Assembly: GCF_024199925.1 (NCBI RefSeq)
Contig: NZ_JANADR010000001.1
Span: 2,666,001-2,730,000, forward strand
Reading direction: 5' to 3'
Source of the DNA: Bradyrhizobium sp. CCGUVB1N3
Lineage (GTDB): Bacteria > Pseudomonadota > Alphaproteobacteria > Rhizobiales > Xanthobacteraceae
DNA length: 64,000 nt
Position numbers and translations under genes: made by a program. Below, in pieces: positions 35,579-44,779 of the stretch. Below the pieces are notes generated by a model. It did no database searches and had not been told where the DNA came from. It was given only the letters and a program-made list of their open reading frames with translations. How positions within the stretch are numbered: the first letter of the stretch is position 1; each line of letters starts with the position of its first letter.

Positions 35579-36238
35579 ATGAGCCATGACAGCAAACTTC
35601 GCGAGGATATCTGCCGCTTCGGCCGCTCGTTGTTCGAGCGCGGCCTGACGCCGGGCTCCTCAGGCAATATCAGCGTCAAGCTTCCCGACGGCGGCTGGCT
35701 GGTGACGCCGACCAACGCCTCGCTCGGCTTTCTCGACCCGGCCCGGCTGTCGCGGCTCGATCCCTCCGGCCGGCTCGTCTCGGGCGATGCGCCAACCAAG
35801 GAGGTTCCGCTGCACACCGCGCTCTACGAGACGCGGGGCGCGGCACGCGCGATCGTGCATTTGCACTCGACCCATTCGGTTGCGCTCTCGATGCTGCCCG
35901 AGATCGACCCGCGCGCGGCGCTGCCGCCGATGACGGCCTATTATTTGATGAAATGCGGCGCCACCGCGCTCGTGCCCTATTACCGCCCCGGCGATCCCGC
36001 GGTGGCGGATGCGATCAAGGGGCTCGCCGGGAAATATTCATCGGTGCTGCTCGCCAATCACGGCCCGGTCGTCGCCGGCGACACGCTGGAAGCCGCGGTG
36101 TTCGCGACGGAGGAGCTGGAGGAGACGGCAAAGCTGTACCTGCTGCTGCGCGGGCTCAACCCGCGCCACCTGTCGCCGGAGCAGGTGAAGGATCTGGTGA
36201 AGGTGTTCGGGCTGACGCTGCCGGAGCATGGGCACTAG
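35579..36238 (+). CDS. otnC: 3-oxo-tetronate 4-phosphate decarboxylase (class II aldolase family)
   Basis: A 219-aa class II aldolase/adducin-fold enzyme. The phosphate loop is PGSSGNISVKL, zinc ligands are the paired His of IVHLHSTHSVALS and the later LANHGPVVAG, and the acid/base residue is in the KEVPLHTALYE segment. It decarboxylates the phosphorylated 3-oxo acid to dihydroxyacetone phosphate. The ATG at 35579 (MSHDSKLRED) is preferred over upstream in-frame starts that lie within the operator region. Confidence 0.9.
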   Translation: MSHDSKLREDICRFGRSLFERGLTPGSSGNISVKLPDGGWLVTPTNASLGFLDPARLSRLDPSGRLVSGDAPTKEVPLHTALYETRGAARAIVHLHSTHSVALSMLPEIDPRAALPPMTAYYLMKCGATALVPYYRPGDPAVADAIKGLAGKYSSVLLANHGPVVAGDTLEAAVFATEELEETAKLYLLLRGLNPRHLSPEQVKDLVKVFGLTLPEHGH

Positions 36239-36251
36239 CCACACCTACAGA

Positions 36252-36374
36252 CGTCATCCTGAGGTGCGAGCCTTGCGATGCGCTTGCATCGCAAGGTGAA
36301 GCCTCGAAGGATGGGCCACAGGAGCTCGCGGCCCATCCTTCGAGGCGCGCAGGGGCGCGCACCTCAGGATGACG
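36252..36374. repeat. Interspersed palindromic repeat, family A (variant)
   Basis: CGTCATCCTGAGGTGCGAG to GCGCACCTCAGGATGACGG with the inner hairpin CTTGCGATGCGCTTGCATCGCAAG and arms CATCCTTCGAGGC. It lies 3' of otnC. Confidence 0.8.
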
Positions 36375-36414
36375 GCTGTGCTTGTGGAGACAGTCCAGAG
36401 ATTACAGTAAGTAC

Positions 36415-36536
36415 CTGTAGTGCGGGCAAAGCGACTTGTCCGCCGTAGCTCGTAGAGCGAAGGCGGAAGCGTGCCCACCGACCATGCGTCCACAAAAACG
36501 GTGGGCACGGCGCTTCGCGCCTTTGCCCACCCTACG
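36415..36536. repeat. Interspersed inverted repeat, family C (longer variant)
   Basis: TGTAGTGCGGGCAAAGCG to GCCTTTGCCCACCCTACGG, next to a family A copy, so two repeat families are stacked in the convergent gap between otnC and livF. Confidence 0.75.
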
Positions 36537-36552
36537 GCATCCTCTTTCGGGC

Positions 36553-37257
36553 CTACAGCCCCAGATACGCCTTGCGCACGTCCGGGTTGCCCCTGATCTC
36601 CGCGGATGCCCCCTGCATCAGCACACGGCCGGTTTGCAGGATGTAGGCGCGGTCCGCGATCTCCAGGCATTCGGCCATGCGCTGCTCGACGATCAACACG
36701 GTCATGCCGGCGTCCCGGATGCGCTTGACCGCCTGAAAAATCTCGTCGACGAGTTTTGGCATGATGCCCTGCGAGGGCTCGTCCAGCATCAACAGCCGCG
36801 GCCGTGTCATCAGCGCGCGGCCGATCGCGAGCATCTGCTGCTCGCCGCCGCTTAGCGTCTCGGCGCGCTGCTCGAGGCGCTCGGACAGACGCGGGAACAG
36901 CTTGAACACGAGGTCGAGCGGCCCTTCGCGATCTGCTTCGCCGCGGTAGAGATAGCTGCCGAGGCGAAGATTGTCGCGCACCGACAGGCGCGGGAACAGG
37001 CGGCGATTCTCCGGCACATAGGCGATACCGGTGGCCGTGATGTGATGCTGCGCCATGCCGTCGAGGCGCTTGCCGTCGAACGTCACGGTGCCCGAGCGCG
37101 GGCGCTCTGCGCCGGCGATGGATTTGAGCAGCGTCGACTTGCCCGCGCCGTTGGCGCCGGCGACGCAGACGATCTCGCCCTTCTCGACATCGATCGACAC
37201 GGAGGAGATCGCAACCAGCCCCTGATAGGCGGTCGTGACTTCACGCACCGACAGCAT
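36553..37257 (-). CDS. livF: Branched-chain-type amino acid ABC transporter ATP-binding protein
   Basis: A 234-aa ABC ATPase: Walker A GANGAGKSTLLKS, Q-loop region AYVPENRRLFPRLSV, signature LSGGEQQMLAIGRAL, Walker B LLMLDEPSQGI, and the H-loop region VLIVEQ. It is the last gene of the leftward livHMGF run and overlaps livG by 17 nt. Substrates of this HAAT class range from branched-chain amino acids to urea, amides and aromatic acids. Confidence 0.93.
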   Translation of the reverse strand: MLSVREVTTAYQGLVAISSVSIDVEKGEIVCVAGANGAGKSTLLKSIAGAERPRSGTVTFDGKRLDGMAQHHITATGIAYVPENRRLFPRLSVRDNLRLGSYLYRGEADREGPLDLVFKLFPRLSERLEQRAETLSGGEQQMLAIGRALMTRPRLLMLDEPSQGIMPKLVDEIFQAVKRIRDAGMTVLIVEQRMAECLEIADRAYILQTGRVLMQGASAEIRGNPDVRKAYLGL

Positions 37258-37972
37258 GACGATCTCCCAGATATGCGCTGATCACCTTGGGATCGCGAAC
37301 GACCTCAGTGGGCTTGCCCTCGACCAGCACCTTGCCGAGGTCGAGCACGATGGCGCGGTCGACCAGGGGCATCACGATCTCCATGACGTGCTCGACCATC
37401 AGCACGGTGATGCCGGCATCCCGCACCTTGCGCACCAGCGCGACGCCGGTCTGCGCTTCCGTCGGCGTGAGGCCGGTGAGGACTTCGTCGAGCAGCAACA
37501 GTTTCGGTTCGGTCGCGAGCGCACGCGCGACTTCGAGGCGGCGCTTTTCGGCCGGAACGAGATCGCTTGCGAGCACATTTGCACGCGCGGCAAGGCCGGT
37601 AAATTCGAGTACCTCATGAGCCTTGCGGCGGGCCTCGCGCATCACGGTGTTGCGCACCAGCGCGCCGACGATGACGTTGTCAATGACCGTCATGGTCTCA
37701 AAGCTCTTGACCACCTGGAAGGTGCGCCCGACGCCGCGCTGGCAGCGCTCGGCCGCAGGCATGCGCGTGACATCCTCGCCGTCGAACCAGATCGAGCCTT
37801 GCGTCGGCGGCAGGACGCCGGCGATGAGATTGAACAGCGTCGACTTGCCGGCGCCGTTGGGTCCGATCAGCCCGACGATCTCGCCGCGGCCGACCGAGAT
37901 CGAGACGTCGGAGTTGGCGACGAGGCCGCCGAAGCGCTGCCAGACGCCGCGGGTTTCGAGGAGCGCGCTCAT
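37241..37972 (-). CDS. livG: Branched-chain-type amino acid ABC transporter ATP-binding protein
   Basis: A 243-aa ABC ATPase with Walker A GPNGAGKSTLFNL and Walker B LLLDEVLTGLT. The signature region reads LVPAEKRRLEVARAL, a departure from the LSGGQ consensus that LivG proteins commonly show. The C terminus has the extended VMEIVMPLVDRAIVLDLGKVLVEG segment of the LivG subfamily. It overlaps livM by 4 nt. Confidence 0.93.
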   Translation of the reverse strand: MSALLETRGVWQRFGGLVANSDVSISVGRGEIVGLIGPNGAGKSTLFNLIAGVLPPTQGSIWFDGEDVTRMPAAERCQRGVGRTFQVVKSFETMTVIDNVIVGALVRNTVMREARRKAHEVLEFTGLAARANVLASDLVPAEKRRLEVARALATEPKLLLLDEVLTGLTPTEAQTGVALVRKVRDAGITVLMVEHVMEIVMPLVDRAIVLDLGKVLVEGKPTEVVRDPKVISAYLGDRHAVGA

Positions 37973-38946
37973 CGTGCGGCTCCCTTGCGCGAGGAGAACA
38001 GGCTCACCAGTCCCCGTGGCAGCGCCAGCGAAATCAGGATGATCAGTGAGCCATAGACGATGAGGTCGACGCCGCGGCCGGAACCGCCGATATAGGAGCG
38101 CGTCAATTCCGTCAGGGGGATCAGGATGACCGCGCCGAGCGCGGGTCCCCAGAGAGTGCCGATCCCGCCCAGCACCGCCGGCAGCGCCATGAGCAGCGAG
38201 AACTGGAAGCCCATCACGCTTTCAGGATCGATATAGGAGACGAACTGCGCATAGAAGCTGCCGCCGACTGCGACCAGGAAGGCCGAGACGGCCGCGGCGC
38301 CCATCTTGGAATTGAACACGTCGACGCCCAGACTCTCGGCGGCCTGCGGATTGTCCTTCACCGCACGCCACCAAAAGCCCCATTTGGAATCTTCCAGCCA
38401 CCAGGTGACGAACCAGGCGACACAGGCGAGCACGAGGGCGAAATAGAAGTACGGCAGCTTGCTTCGCGTGAACTGGAACTTCAGCCAGCTGTCGCCGCGC
38501 ACGGGAATGTCGATGCCGAGCGCTGCGCCCGCCCAGTCCCAGTTCTGGATCAACAGCAGCGCGATCTCGGCGATCACGATCGTGGCAATGGCGAAATAGT
38601 GGCCGCCGAGCCGGAAACAGGGATAGCCGAGCGCCATCGCGATCAGCGCCGAGATCAGGCCGCCGGCGATCATCCCGAACCACGGCAGCACTCCGAACTT
38701 CATGAAGAGAAGCGAGGTTGTATAGGCACCCAACCCGAAATAAAGGGCGTGCCCCAGTGAAATCTGCCCGCAATAGCCGGAGAGGATATTCCAGCTCTGC
38801 GACAACGCTGCGTACATCAGCGTCAGGATCATGATGTTCTGGACGTAGACGTCCTTCACGAACAGCGGCACCAGTGCTGCGATCACCGCCAACACAGCGG
38901 CTATGATCAGGTCGCGGCGGCGCCGCGCGGAAAAATTCTTGTCCAT
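37969..38946 (-). CDS. livM: Branched-chain-type amino acid ABC transporter permease
   Basis: A 325-aa LivM-type permease with about nine membrane segments and the family signature GYCGQISLGHALYFGLGAY near residues 50-70. The ATG at 38946 shares its A with the TGA stop of livH (TGATG), and the end overlaps livG by 4 nt, so translation is tightly coupled. An alternative GTG lies one codon upstream. Confidence 0.92.
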   Translation of the reverse strand: MDKNFSARRRRDLIIAAVLAVIAALVPLFVKDVYVQNIMILTLMYAALSQSWNILSGYCGQISLGHALYFGLGAYTTSLLFMKFGVLPWFGMIAGGLISALIAMALGYPCFRLGGHYFAIATIVIAEIALLLIQNWDWAGAALGIDIPVRGDSWLKFQFTRSKLPYFYFALVLACVAWFVTWWLEDSKWGFWWRAVKDNPQAAESLGVDVFNSKMGAAAVSAFLVAVGGSFYAQFVSYIDPESVMGFQFSLLMALPAVLGGIGTLWGPALGAVILIPLTELTRSYIGGSGRGVDLIVYGSLIILISLALPRGLVSLFSSRKGAAR

Positions 38947-39824
38947 CACATCGACCCGAACAGGCCGCGCGGCCGGATGAAGACCACGAGGAGATAGACG
39001 GCGTAGATGCCGACCGATTTCAGCGATGGCGGCAGCACCAGCGCGGTCGTTGCTTCGACCAAACCGACGACGATGCCGCCGGCGAAGGCGCCGAACACGC
39101 TACCGAAGCCGCCGAGGGCCACCGTAACATAGGCGATCAGCGCAAAGGACGCGCCGACGTCGGGATAGATATAGAAGAAGACCGCCATGATGGCGCCGGA
39201 CAGACCGACCAGGGCCGCGCCGAGGCCCCAGCCGAGGGCGAACACGCGGTTCTTGTCGATGCCGACCAGCGCCACCGCGCCGGGGTCTTCACGAGTCGCC
39301 TCCAGCGCACGGCCGAAATCGGTGCGGTTGATGAAGAAATAGAGCCCGGCAAACGCCGCGATCGACACCAGGGCGCCAACGAGCTGTGGCTCCGGCAGGA
39401 AGATGCCGGCGACCGACACCGTCTTGCCGCCGAGCCAGGAGTGGGTGACGCTGCGATAGTCCGGCGTGAAGAAGAGCTGCGCCAATCCCCGCATCACGAT
39501 CGCCAGGCCAAATGTCGCGAAGATCTGCACCATGCCGGCATTGGCCTTGGCGCGCATCGCAAAGCGCACGATCAAGAGATAGATCAGGGCCCCGAACACG
39601 AACAAGGCCGCGGCGACCAGCGGCGCCGCGAGCAAGGGGTCGATCGCGAAGAACGCGAACAGGAAGAAGGTCGCGTACATCGCGATCATCAGGAACTCGC
39701 CATGGGCAAAGTTCACAACGTCCATCAAGCCGAAGATCAGGGCGAGCCCGACAGCGATCAATCCATAGAGCAGCCCCATCAAGAGGCCGCTCGCAAGACT
39801 TTGGATAATGGTTTCGGCGGTCAC
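38946..39824 (-). CDS. livH: Branched-chain-type amino acid ABC transporter permease
   Basis: A 292-aa LivH-type permease with about eight membrane segments; FGLMDVVNFAHGEFLMIAMY and the GGFGSVFGAFAGGIVVGLVE loop are characteristic. It heads the HMGF run. The substrate-binding protein gene lies 193 bp upstream, separated by a family D repeat. Confidence 0.92.
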   Translation of the reverse strand: MTAETIIQSLASGLLMGLLYGLIAVGLALIFGLMDVVNFAHGEFLMIAMYATFFLFAFFAIDPLLAAPLVAAALFVFGALIYLLIVRFAMRAKANAGMVQIFATFGLAIVMRGLAQLFFTPDYRSVTHSWLGGKTVSVAGIFLPEPQLVGALVSIAAFAGLYFFINRTDFGRALEATREDPGAVALVGIDKNRVFALGWGLGAALVGLSGAIMAVFFYIYPDVGASFALIAYVTVALGGFGSVFGAFAGGIVVGLVEATTALVLPPSLKSVGIYAVYLLVVFIRPRGLFGSM

Positions 39825-39857
39825 TTGTGGAGCTCCCCTCTCAACGCATCACGCCAA

Positions 39858-39995
39858 TGTCGTCCTGGCGAAAGCCAGGACCCATTACCACAAGTGCATC
39901 GATAGGACGGACAACAGCCAATCATCGCAAAACGCCTGCCTGGGGGTATGGGTCCCGGATCTGCGCTCCCTTCGCTGCGCTTGTCCGGGACGACG
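39858..39995. repeat. Interspersed inverted repeat, family D
   Basis: Begins TGTCGTCCTGGCGAAAGCC and ends GCTTGTCCGGGACGACGG, with inner GGACCCATTACC and GGTATGGGTCCCG arms. It lies between the binding protein and livH and could tune their relative expression. Confidence 0.75.
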
Positions 39996-40016
39996 GTTGG
40001 AGATGGCGCGCGCCGC

Positions 40017-41267
40017 TTACTTCATCGGCCAGATGGGCTCGGCAACCGCGGCCTGCGCCGGCGAGATGGTGACGAACTTGCCGCCGACATATTGAAGAAG
40101 CACGGGATCGGCATCGTTGTTCTGGCCCATCTCGTCGAACTTGACGCGCTTCCAGGGCATGATGGTCTGCTCGCCCGGCATCTCGGTTGCCACCAGGGCG
40201 TCGCGGATCTTCTCGCCGTCGGTGGACTTGGCGCGGTTGATGGCGTCCGCCATGATGATCATGCTCATGAATTCCCGCGAGGTGTTGTCGTTGAGATCCT
40301 TGCCGGACTTCGCCTTGAACATGTCGTTGATCTTGCCGACCATCGGCCGCTTGGCGGCGAGATCGAGCGAGAAGCTGCCGCGGGTGATCACGCCCGCGAC
40401 CTTGTCGCCGACCGCGTCATAGAACGCCTTCTCGGAGAAGCCGGCGGCCTGCGCCACGATGGCGTTCGGCTTGTAGCCGAGCTCACCCATGGTCTTGATC
40501 AGAAGGATGCCGTCGGTGGTGTAGCTCGAGGGCATGAGCACGTCGGCATTGGCGGCCTTCAGTTGCTGAACTTCGGCCGACAGCGACGGCGAATTGGCAC
40601 GATACTTGATATCGGCGGCGACCTTGTAGCCGCGCTCGGCGGCGAGCTTGAGCTGCGCATTCGCCGAGTCGGTGCCGAAGATCGTGTCCTCGTGGAACAG
40701 GGCCACCGTCTCGATCTTGGTGCCCTTCTTCTTCAACGCATCGAGGAAATCGAACATCGCCGCCGAGAACATCTCGTCGTGCGGCGAGGCACGGAAATAG
40801 TATTTCAGGCCGCGGCGATGCAGGCTGGGCGAAGAATTGTCCGCCGACATAAACGGTATCTGGTAACGTTCGCAGGTCTGGCTGACGGTGACCGCGACAG
40901 CGCTCTGATAGGTGCCGAGCACGGCACAGACCTTTTCCTGCGTGATCAGGCGTTCGGCCTCGGCGCGGCCCTTCTGCGGATCGCCCTGGTGATCGGCGAA
41001 GACCAGGCGGATCTTGGCGCCGCCGAGGCCCGGCAGTCCTTCACCCTTGGCGAGCGGCAGGTCAAGATCGAGGTCCTTGTTGATGATGTCGACCGCAGTC
41101 TCGAATGCGCGCTGCGCATCGACGCCGATCTGCGCGTTGGCGCCCGACATGGGATAGGTCAGGCCGATCACGATCTCGGAGGTCTGCGCGCGCGCAGCAA
41201 GCGGCATGAGCGCAGCGGTGGCTGTGGCAGTGGCTCCGAGCAGAACATCACGGCGAGTGATCGTCAT
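40017..41267 (-). CDS. HAAT-family ABC transporter substrate-binding protein
   Basis: A 416-aa periplasmic binding protein. The N terminus MTITRRDVLLGATATATA...ARA is a Tat-like signal with cleavage expected after AARA. The mature part starts SEIVIGLTYPMSGANAQIG, as in LivK/amide-binding proteins, and has the type 1 two-lobed fold (VCAVLGTYQSAVAVTVSQ, PFMSADNSSPSL). AGGGGGAA precedes the ATG; the codon called two residues upstream is TTG. The ligand cannot be read from sequence. Confidence 0.9.
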   Translation of the reverse strand: MTITRRDVLLGATATATAALMPLAARAQTSEIVIGLTYPMSGANAQIGVDAQRAFETAVDIINKDLDLDLPLAKGEGLPGLGGAKIRLVFADHQGDPQKGRAEAERLITQEKVCAVLGTYQSAVAVTVSQTCERYQIPFMSADNSSPSLHRRGLKYYFRASPHDEMFSAAMFDFLDALKKKGTKIETVALFHEDTIFGTDSANAQLKLAAERGYKVAADIKYRANSPSLSAEVQQLKAANADVLMPSSYTTDGILLIKTMGELGYKPNAIVAQAAGFSEKAFYDAVGDKVAGVITRGSFSLDLAAKRPMVGKINDMFKAKSGKDLNDNTSREFMSMIIMADAINRAKSTDGEKIRDALVATEMPGEQTIMPWKRVKFDEMGQNNDADPVLLQYVGGKFVTISPAQAAVAEPIWPMK

Positions 41268-41356
41268 CAGCAAATTCCCCCTGTTACGGATTTCGGCTCA
41301 TCGATGGAGCGATTGATGCATACGGTAAAGCCCGAAGAAGCAGCATACGCTGCCCA

Positions 41357-42172
41357 TTAAATCACGGCCATGTCCCTGTTCTTCAGATCCGTGACCAGCA
41401 TCAGCCCCGGCGAATGCGTGATCGCGAACGGCAGCCTGGCAGCGTTGATGACGGACTGCGGCGTGACGCCGCAGGCCCAGAACACCGGGATCTCATCATC
41501 GGCGACCGGCACGGGATCGCCGTAGTCGGGCTTCGTAATGTCCTTGATGCCGATCAGGTGCGGATGGCCGAGATGCACGGGCGCGCCGTGCACGGCCGGA
41601 TAGCGCGAGGTGATCTGCACCGCGCGGATCGCATCCGCCGGCTTGAACGGACGCATCGACACCACCATGGGACCGGCGAACGGGCCGGCCTCGCCGCAGG
41701 CGATGTTGGTGCGGTACATCGGCACGCGCACATTGTGCTCGATGTGGCGGATCGGCATGCCCTCGTCGAGCAGCGCTTCTTCGAACGAGAACGAGCAGCC
41801 GAGCACGAAGGTCACGAGATCGTCGCGCCAGTGTTTGGTGATATCGGTCGGCTCTTCCATGACCTCCCCGTCGCGCCACACGCGATAGCGCGGCACGTCG
41901 CTGCGGATGTCGAGATCGGCACCGAGCGAAGGGATGTACGGACTGCCGACATCGGACATGCCGATGATCGGGCACGGTTTTGGATTGAGCTGGCAGAAGC
42001 GGTGAAAGGCGCTGGCGTAGTCCGCGGGCAGGATCGCCAGATTGCCCTGCACGAAGCCGGGAGCGACGCCGGCTGTCGAGCCGACCTGTCCGCCGCGGTA
42101 GGCGAGCCGGGCCTGACGGCTCGGAAGGGTCCCGGTTGTTTCAGTTTGCTGCGCTGCCACCAAAACAGTCAT
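41357..42172 (-). CDS. Putative hydro-lyase, DUF1445 (D-glutamate cyclase-like)
   Basis: A 271-aa DUF1445/YcsI-type protein: [28 protein letters not shown] at the start, [18 protein letters not shown] with a conserved Cys-Ser, [29 protein letters not shown], and the end [26 protein letters not shown]. Members are annotated as putative hydro-lyases; one mitochondrial relative hydrolyses/cyclises D-glutamate. It is divergent from a LysR gene with a strong palindrome between, and 89 bp upstream of the binding-protein gene, so it may be co-transcribed with the transporter. Confidence 0.83.
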   Translation of the reverse strand: MTVLVAAQQTETTGTLPSRQARLAYRGGQVGSTAGVAPGFVQGNLAILPADYASAFHRFCQLNPKPCPIIGMSDVGSPYIPSLGADLDIRSDVPRYRVWRDGEVMEEPTDITKHWRDDLVTFVLGCSFSFEEALLDEGMPIRHIEHNVRVPMYRTNIACGEAGPFAGPMVVSMRPFKPADAIRAVQITSRYPAVHGAPVHLGHPHLIGIKDITKPDYGDPVPVADDEIPVFWACGVTPQSVINAARLPFAITHSPGLMLVTDLKNRDMAVI

Positions 42173-42252
42173 TTGATCGACCTGCCTATAATCTCGACAA
42201 GGACAGCCAACACCAGCCGTGATATAAAGTCTAATCTTCCTTTCTAATCAAT

Positions 42253-42275
42253 ATCGATAAATCTGATTTATCGAT
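42253..42275. promoter_or_regulatory. Perfect 23-bp LysR-type inverted repeat
   Basis: ATCGATAAAT-CTG-ATTTATCGAT has perfect 10-bp arms. It lies 16 bp upstream of the LysR start and 80 bp from the divergent hydro-lyase start, the classical place for an autoregulatory LysR recognition site. It is A/T-rich against a G/C-rich background. Confidence 0.75.
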
Positions 42276-42291
42276 CGGGAAATTCCATCCA

Positions 42292-43209
42292 ATGCTGGAC
42301 TTCAGGTCGATCGAAACCTTCCTCTGGGTCGTGAAGCTTGGCAGCTTCCGGGGGGCCGCGGCGCGGCTCAATACCACCCAGCCGGCGATCTCCCAGCGCA
42401 TCGCCCAGCTCGAACGCGAGATGGGCGTCAAGCTCCTCAACCGCGATCATCGCGTCGCATCGCCGACGCCGAGCGGCCGGCAGATGATGGTCTATGCGGA
42501 GAAGCTGATCGGCCTGCGCGCGGCGATGATGGCCGAGATCGGCAACGCATCCGCGATGCGCGGCGTGATGCGGCTCGGCGTCGCCGAGACCATCGTGCAC
42601 ACCTGGCTGCCGCGGCTCGTCAAGAGCGTGAACGAGATCTATCCGAACCTGTCGCTGGAGATCGAGGTCGACATCACGCCGAATTTGACCGCGCGCCTCT
42701 TGGCGCAGGAGATCGAGCTCGCTTTCGTGGTGGGACCGCTGTCGGCCTCCGGCGTGCACAACCGCTTGCTGGTCGATTATCCGATCGGCTTTCTCGCTAG
42801 CCCGTCTCTGGGCTTGGGCAATGGCCGCGTGACCCGGCAGGACCTCGCGCGGTTTCCGATCATCACCTTCCCGCGCAAGACCAAGCCCTACGAGGTCGTG
42901 CGCGAGGTGTTCGACCGGCCGGAGTTGCCGCCGATCCGGCTGCACGCGAGCGCGTCGCTTGCCACCGTCATCCACATGGCCGTCGAAGGGCTCGGCATCG
43001 CCGTGATTCCTTCGGCGATCGTCGAGAAAGAACTCGCCGATGGACGGTTGCAACTGCTCGATACCGACCTCAACATCACGCCGCTGACCTTCACGGCAAG
43101 CTGGCTCGCCTCGCCCGACGTCGTCGCCATCGAGCGCGTCGCCGAGCTGGCCCGCCAGATCGCGCAACAGAGCCTGCTGGTTGACGCGGAGATGGCGGCG
43201 CGTCATTGA
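42292..43209 (+). CDS. LysR family transcriptional regulator
   Basis: A 305-aa LysR regulator. The N-terminal winged HTH (MLDFRSIETFLWVVKLGSFRG, TTQPAISQRIAQLEREMGV) is followed by the effector-binding domain from about residue 90 (MRGVMRLGVAETIVHTWLPR). It is divergent from the DUF1445 gene and probably controls it, perhaps with the downstream binding-protein and liv genes. The inducer is unknown. Confidence 0.93.
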   Translation: MLDFRSIETFLWVVKLGSFRGAAARLNTTQPAISQRIAQLEREMGVKLLNRDHRVASPTPSGRQMMVYAEKLIGLRAAMMAEIGNASAMRGVMRLGVAETIVHTWLPRLVKSVNEIYPNLSLEIEVDITPNLTARLLAQEIELAFVVGPLSASGVHNRLLVDYPIGFLASPSLGLGNGRVTRQDLARFPIITFPRKTKPYEVVREVFDRPELPPIRLHASASLATVIHMAVEGLGIAVIPSAIVEKELADGRLQLLDTDLNITPLTFTASWLASPDVVAIERVAELARQIAQQSLLVDAEMAARH

Positions 43210-43230
43210 AATTCGGCCGGACAACCTTCA

Positions 43231-43332
43231 ACGTCATTCCGGGGCTCGCGAAGCGAGAACCCGGAATCTCGAGATTCTCAGGTGCGCAATTGCGCACCAT
43301 AGCTCGGCTCTTCGAGCCGCCCCGGAATGACA
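43231..43332. repeat. Interspersed palindromic repeat, family B
   Basis: Copy from CGTCATTCCGGGGCTCGCG to GCCCCGGAATGACAG containing GAATCTCGAGATTC and the sub-palindrome TGCGCAATTGCGCA. It ends 20 bp before the M20 hydrolase ATG. Confidence 0.85.
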
Positions 43333-43351
43333 GCGACAATGGAACGAACGC

Positions 43352-44602
43352 ATGAGCCGAGCCGCTACCAATCTGCAGATCGATTCCGCCCGCCTCTGGG
43401 GCTCCATCCACGAGACCGCGCAATTCGGTGCGACAGCGAAGGGCGGCGTCCGGCGACTGACGCTGAGCGCCGAGGACAAGCAGGTGCGCGACTGGTTCCT
43501 CAAGGCCTGCGAGGATGCCGGCCTCGAGGTGCACGTCGACGCGCTCGGCTCGATGTTCGGATTGCGGAAAGGCCGCGACATGTCGAAGCCACCCGTTGGC
43601 ATCGGCTCGCATCTCGATACCCAGCCGACCGGCGGCAAATATGACGGCATTCTGGGAACGCTCGGCGCGCTCGAGGTGATCCGCACGCTGAACGACGCCG
43701 GCATCGAGACCGAGGCCCCGATCTGCGTCGTCAACTGGACCAACGAGGAAGGCTCGCGCTTTGCCCCCGCGATGATGGCCTCCGCCGCCTATGTCGGCGA
43801 TTTCACCACCGACGATATCCTGTCGCGCAAGGACGCCGAGGGCATCACGGTCGGCCAGGCGCTGGATACGATCGGCTATCGCGGCGACAAGCCCGTCGGC
43901 TTCCAGAAGCTCGGCTGCTTCGTCGAGCTGCATATCGAGCAGGGACCGATCCTGGAGGCCGAAGCCAAGACCATCGGCGTCGTCGATTCCGGCCAGGGCG
44001 TGTTGTGGTACGACGGCCATATCACCGGCTTCGAGAGCCATGCCGGCTCGACGCCGATGCCGCTGCGCCGCGATGCACTGGCGACGCTCTCGGAGATCGT
44101 GCTCGCGATGGAGGCCATCGCGAAAAAGCACGGGCCGAAAGCAGTCGGCACCATCGGCGAGGCCGTGATCGCAAATCCCTCGCGCAACGTCATCCCCGGC
44201 GAGATCGCCTTCACGGTGGATTGCCGCAGCGCGGATGCCGCGATCATGGACGCGCTCGATCGCGACCTGCGCGCCGCGATTGCCGAGATCGGCGCACGCC
44301 GCAAGGTCGAGGTGAAGCTTGATCTGGTCTGGCGCAAGGCGCCGACGCATTTCGACCCGAAGCTGATTGCGGCCGTCGAGAATGCCGCCAACGCGCTCGG
44401 CTATTCCAGCCGCCGCATCACCTCCGGCGCCGGTCACGACGCCTGCAACCTCAACACGGTCATGCCCGCGGCGATGGTGTTCGTGCCCTGCAAGGACGGC
44501 ATCAGCCACAACGAGCTGGAGGACGCGACGCAAGGCGACTGCACCGCCGGCGCCAACGTGCTGATGCATACCGTGCTGGCGATTGCGGGCGTTGCGTCTT
44601 GA
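43352..44602 (+). CDS. M20 family Zn-dependent amidohydrolase (N-carbamoyl amino acid/allantoate hydrolase-like)
   Basis: A 416-aa metalloenzyme. Ligands appear in order: His87 (GSHLDTQ), Asp98 (GGKYDGILG), Glu132/133 (WTNEEGSRF), His of FVELHIEQGPILE, and His of GISHNELE near the C terminus. The dimerisation domain includes GFESHAGSTPMPLRRD. These features define the allantoate amidohydrolase/N-carbamoyl-L-amino acid hydrolase/beta-ureidopropionase group. Neighbours (HAAT transporter, two oxidoreductases, amidase) suggest catabolism of an imported N-acyl or carbamoyl compound. Confidence 0.88.
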   Translation: MSRAATNLQIDSARLWGSIHETAQFGATAKGGVRRLTLSAEDKQVRDWFLKACEDAGLEVHVDALGSMFGLRKGRDMSKPPVGIGSHLDTQPTGGKYDGILGTLGALEVIRTLNDAGIETEAPICVVNWTNEEGSRFAPAMMASAAYVGDFTTDDILSRKDAEGITVGQALDTIGYRGDKPVGFQKLGCFVELHIEQGPILEAEAKTIGVVDSGQGVLWYDGHITGFESHAGSTPMPLRRDALATLSEIVLAMEAIAKKHGPKAVGTIGEAVIANPSRNVIPGEIAFTVDCRSADAAIMDALDRDLRAAIAEIGARRKVEVKLDLVWRKAPTHFDPKLIAAVENAANALGYSSRRITSGAGHDACNLNTVMPAAMVFVPCKDGISHNELEDATQGDCTAGANVLMHTVLAIAGVAS

Positions 44603-44625
44603 GGGACGGGCGCGGATAAATCCGC

Positions 44626-44760
44626 CGTCGTCCCGGGGCGCGCGAAGCGCGAGCCCGGGACCCATAACCACAGGACGTGGTTATGCGACGACTCGTGGTT
44701 GGCAGCTTAGCGCCACAACTACTCCCTGGGGTTATGGGTCCCGGCCTTCGCCGGGACGAC
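44626..44760. repeat. Interspersed inverted repeat, family D
   Basis: CGTCGTCCCGGGGCGCGCG to GCCTTCGCCGGGACGACCC with inner GGGACCCATAACCAC and CTGGGGTTATGGGTCCC arms. It fills the gap between the convergent M20 hydrolase and dehydrogenase genes. Confidence 0.8.
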
Positions 44761-44779
44761 CCGTGAATAGCAGCTCACA

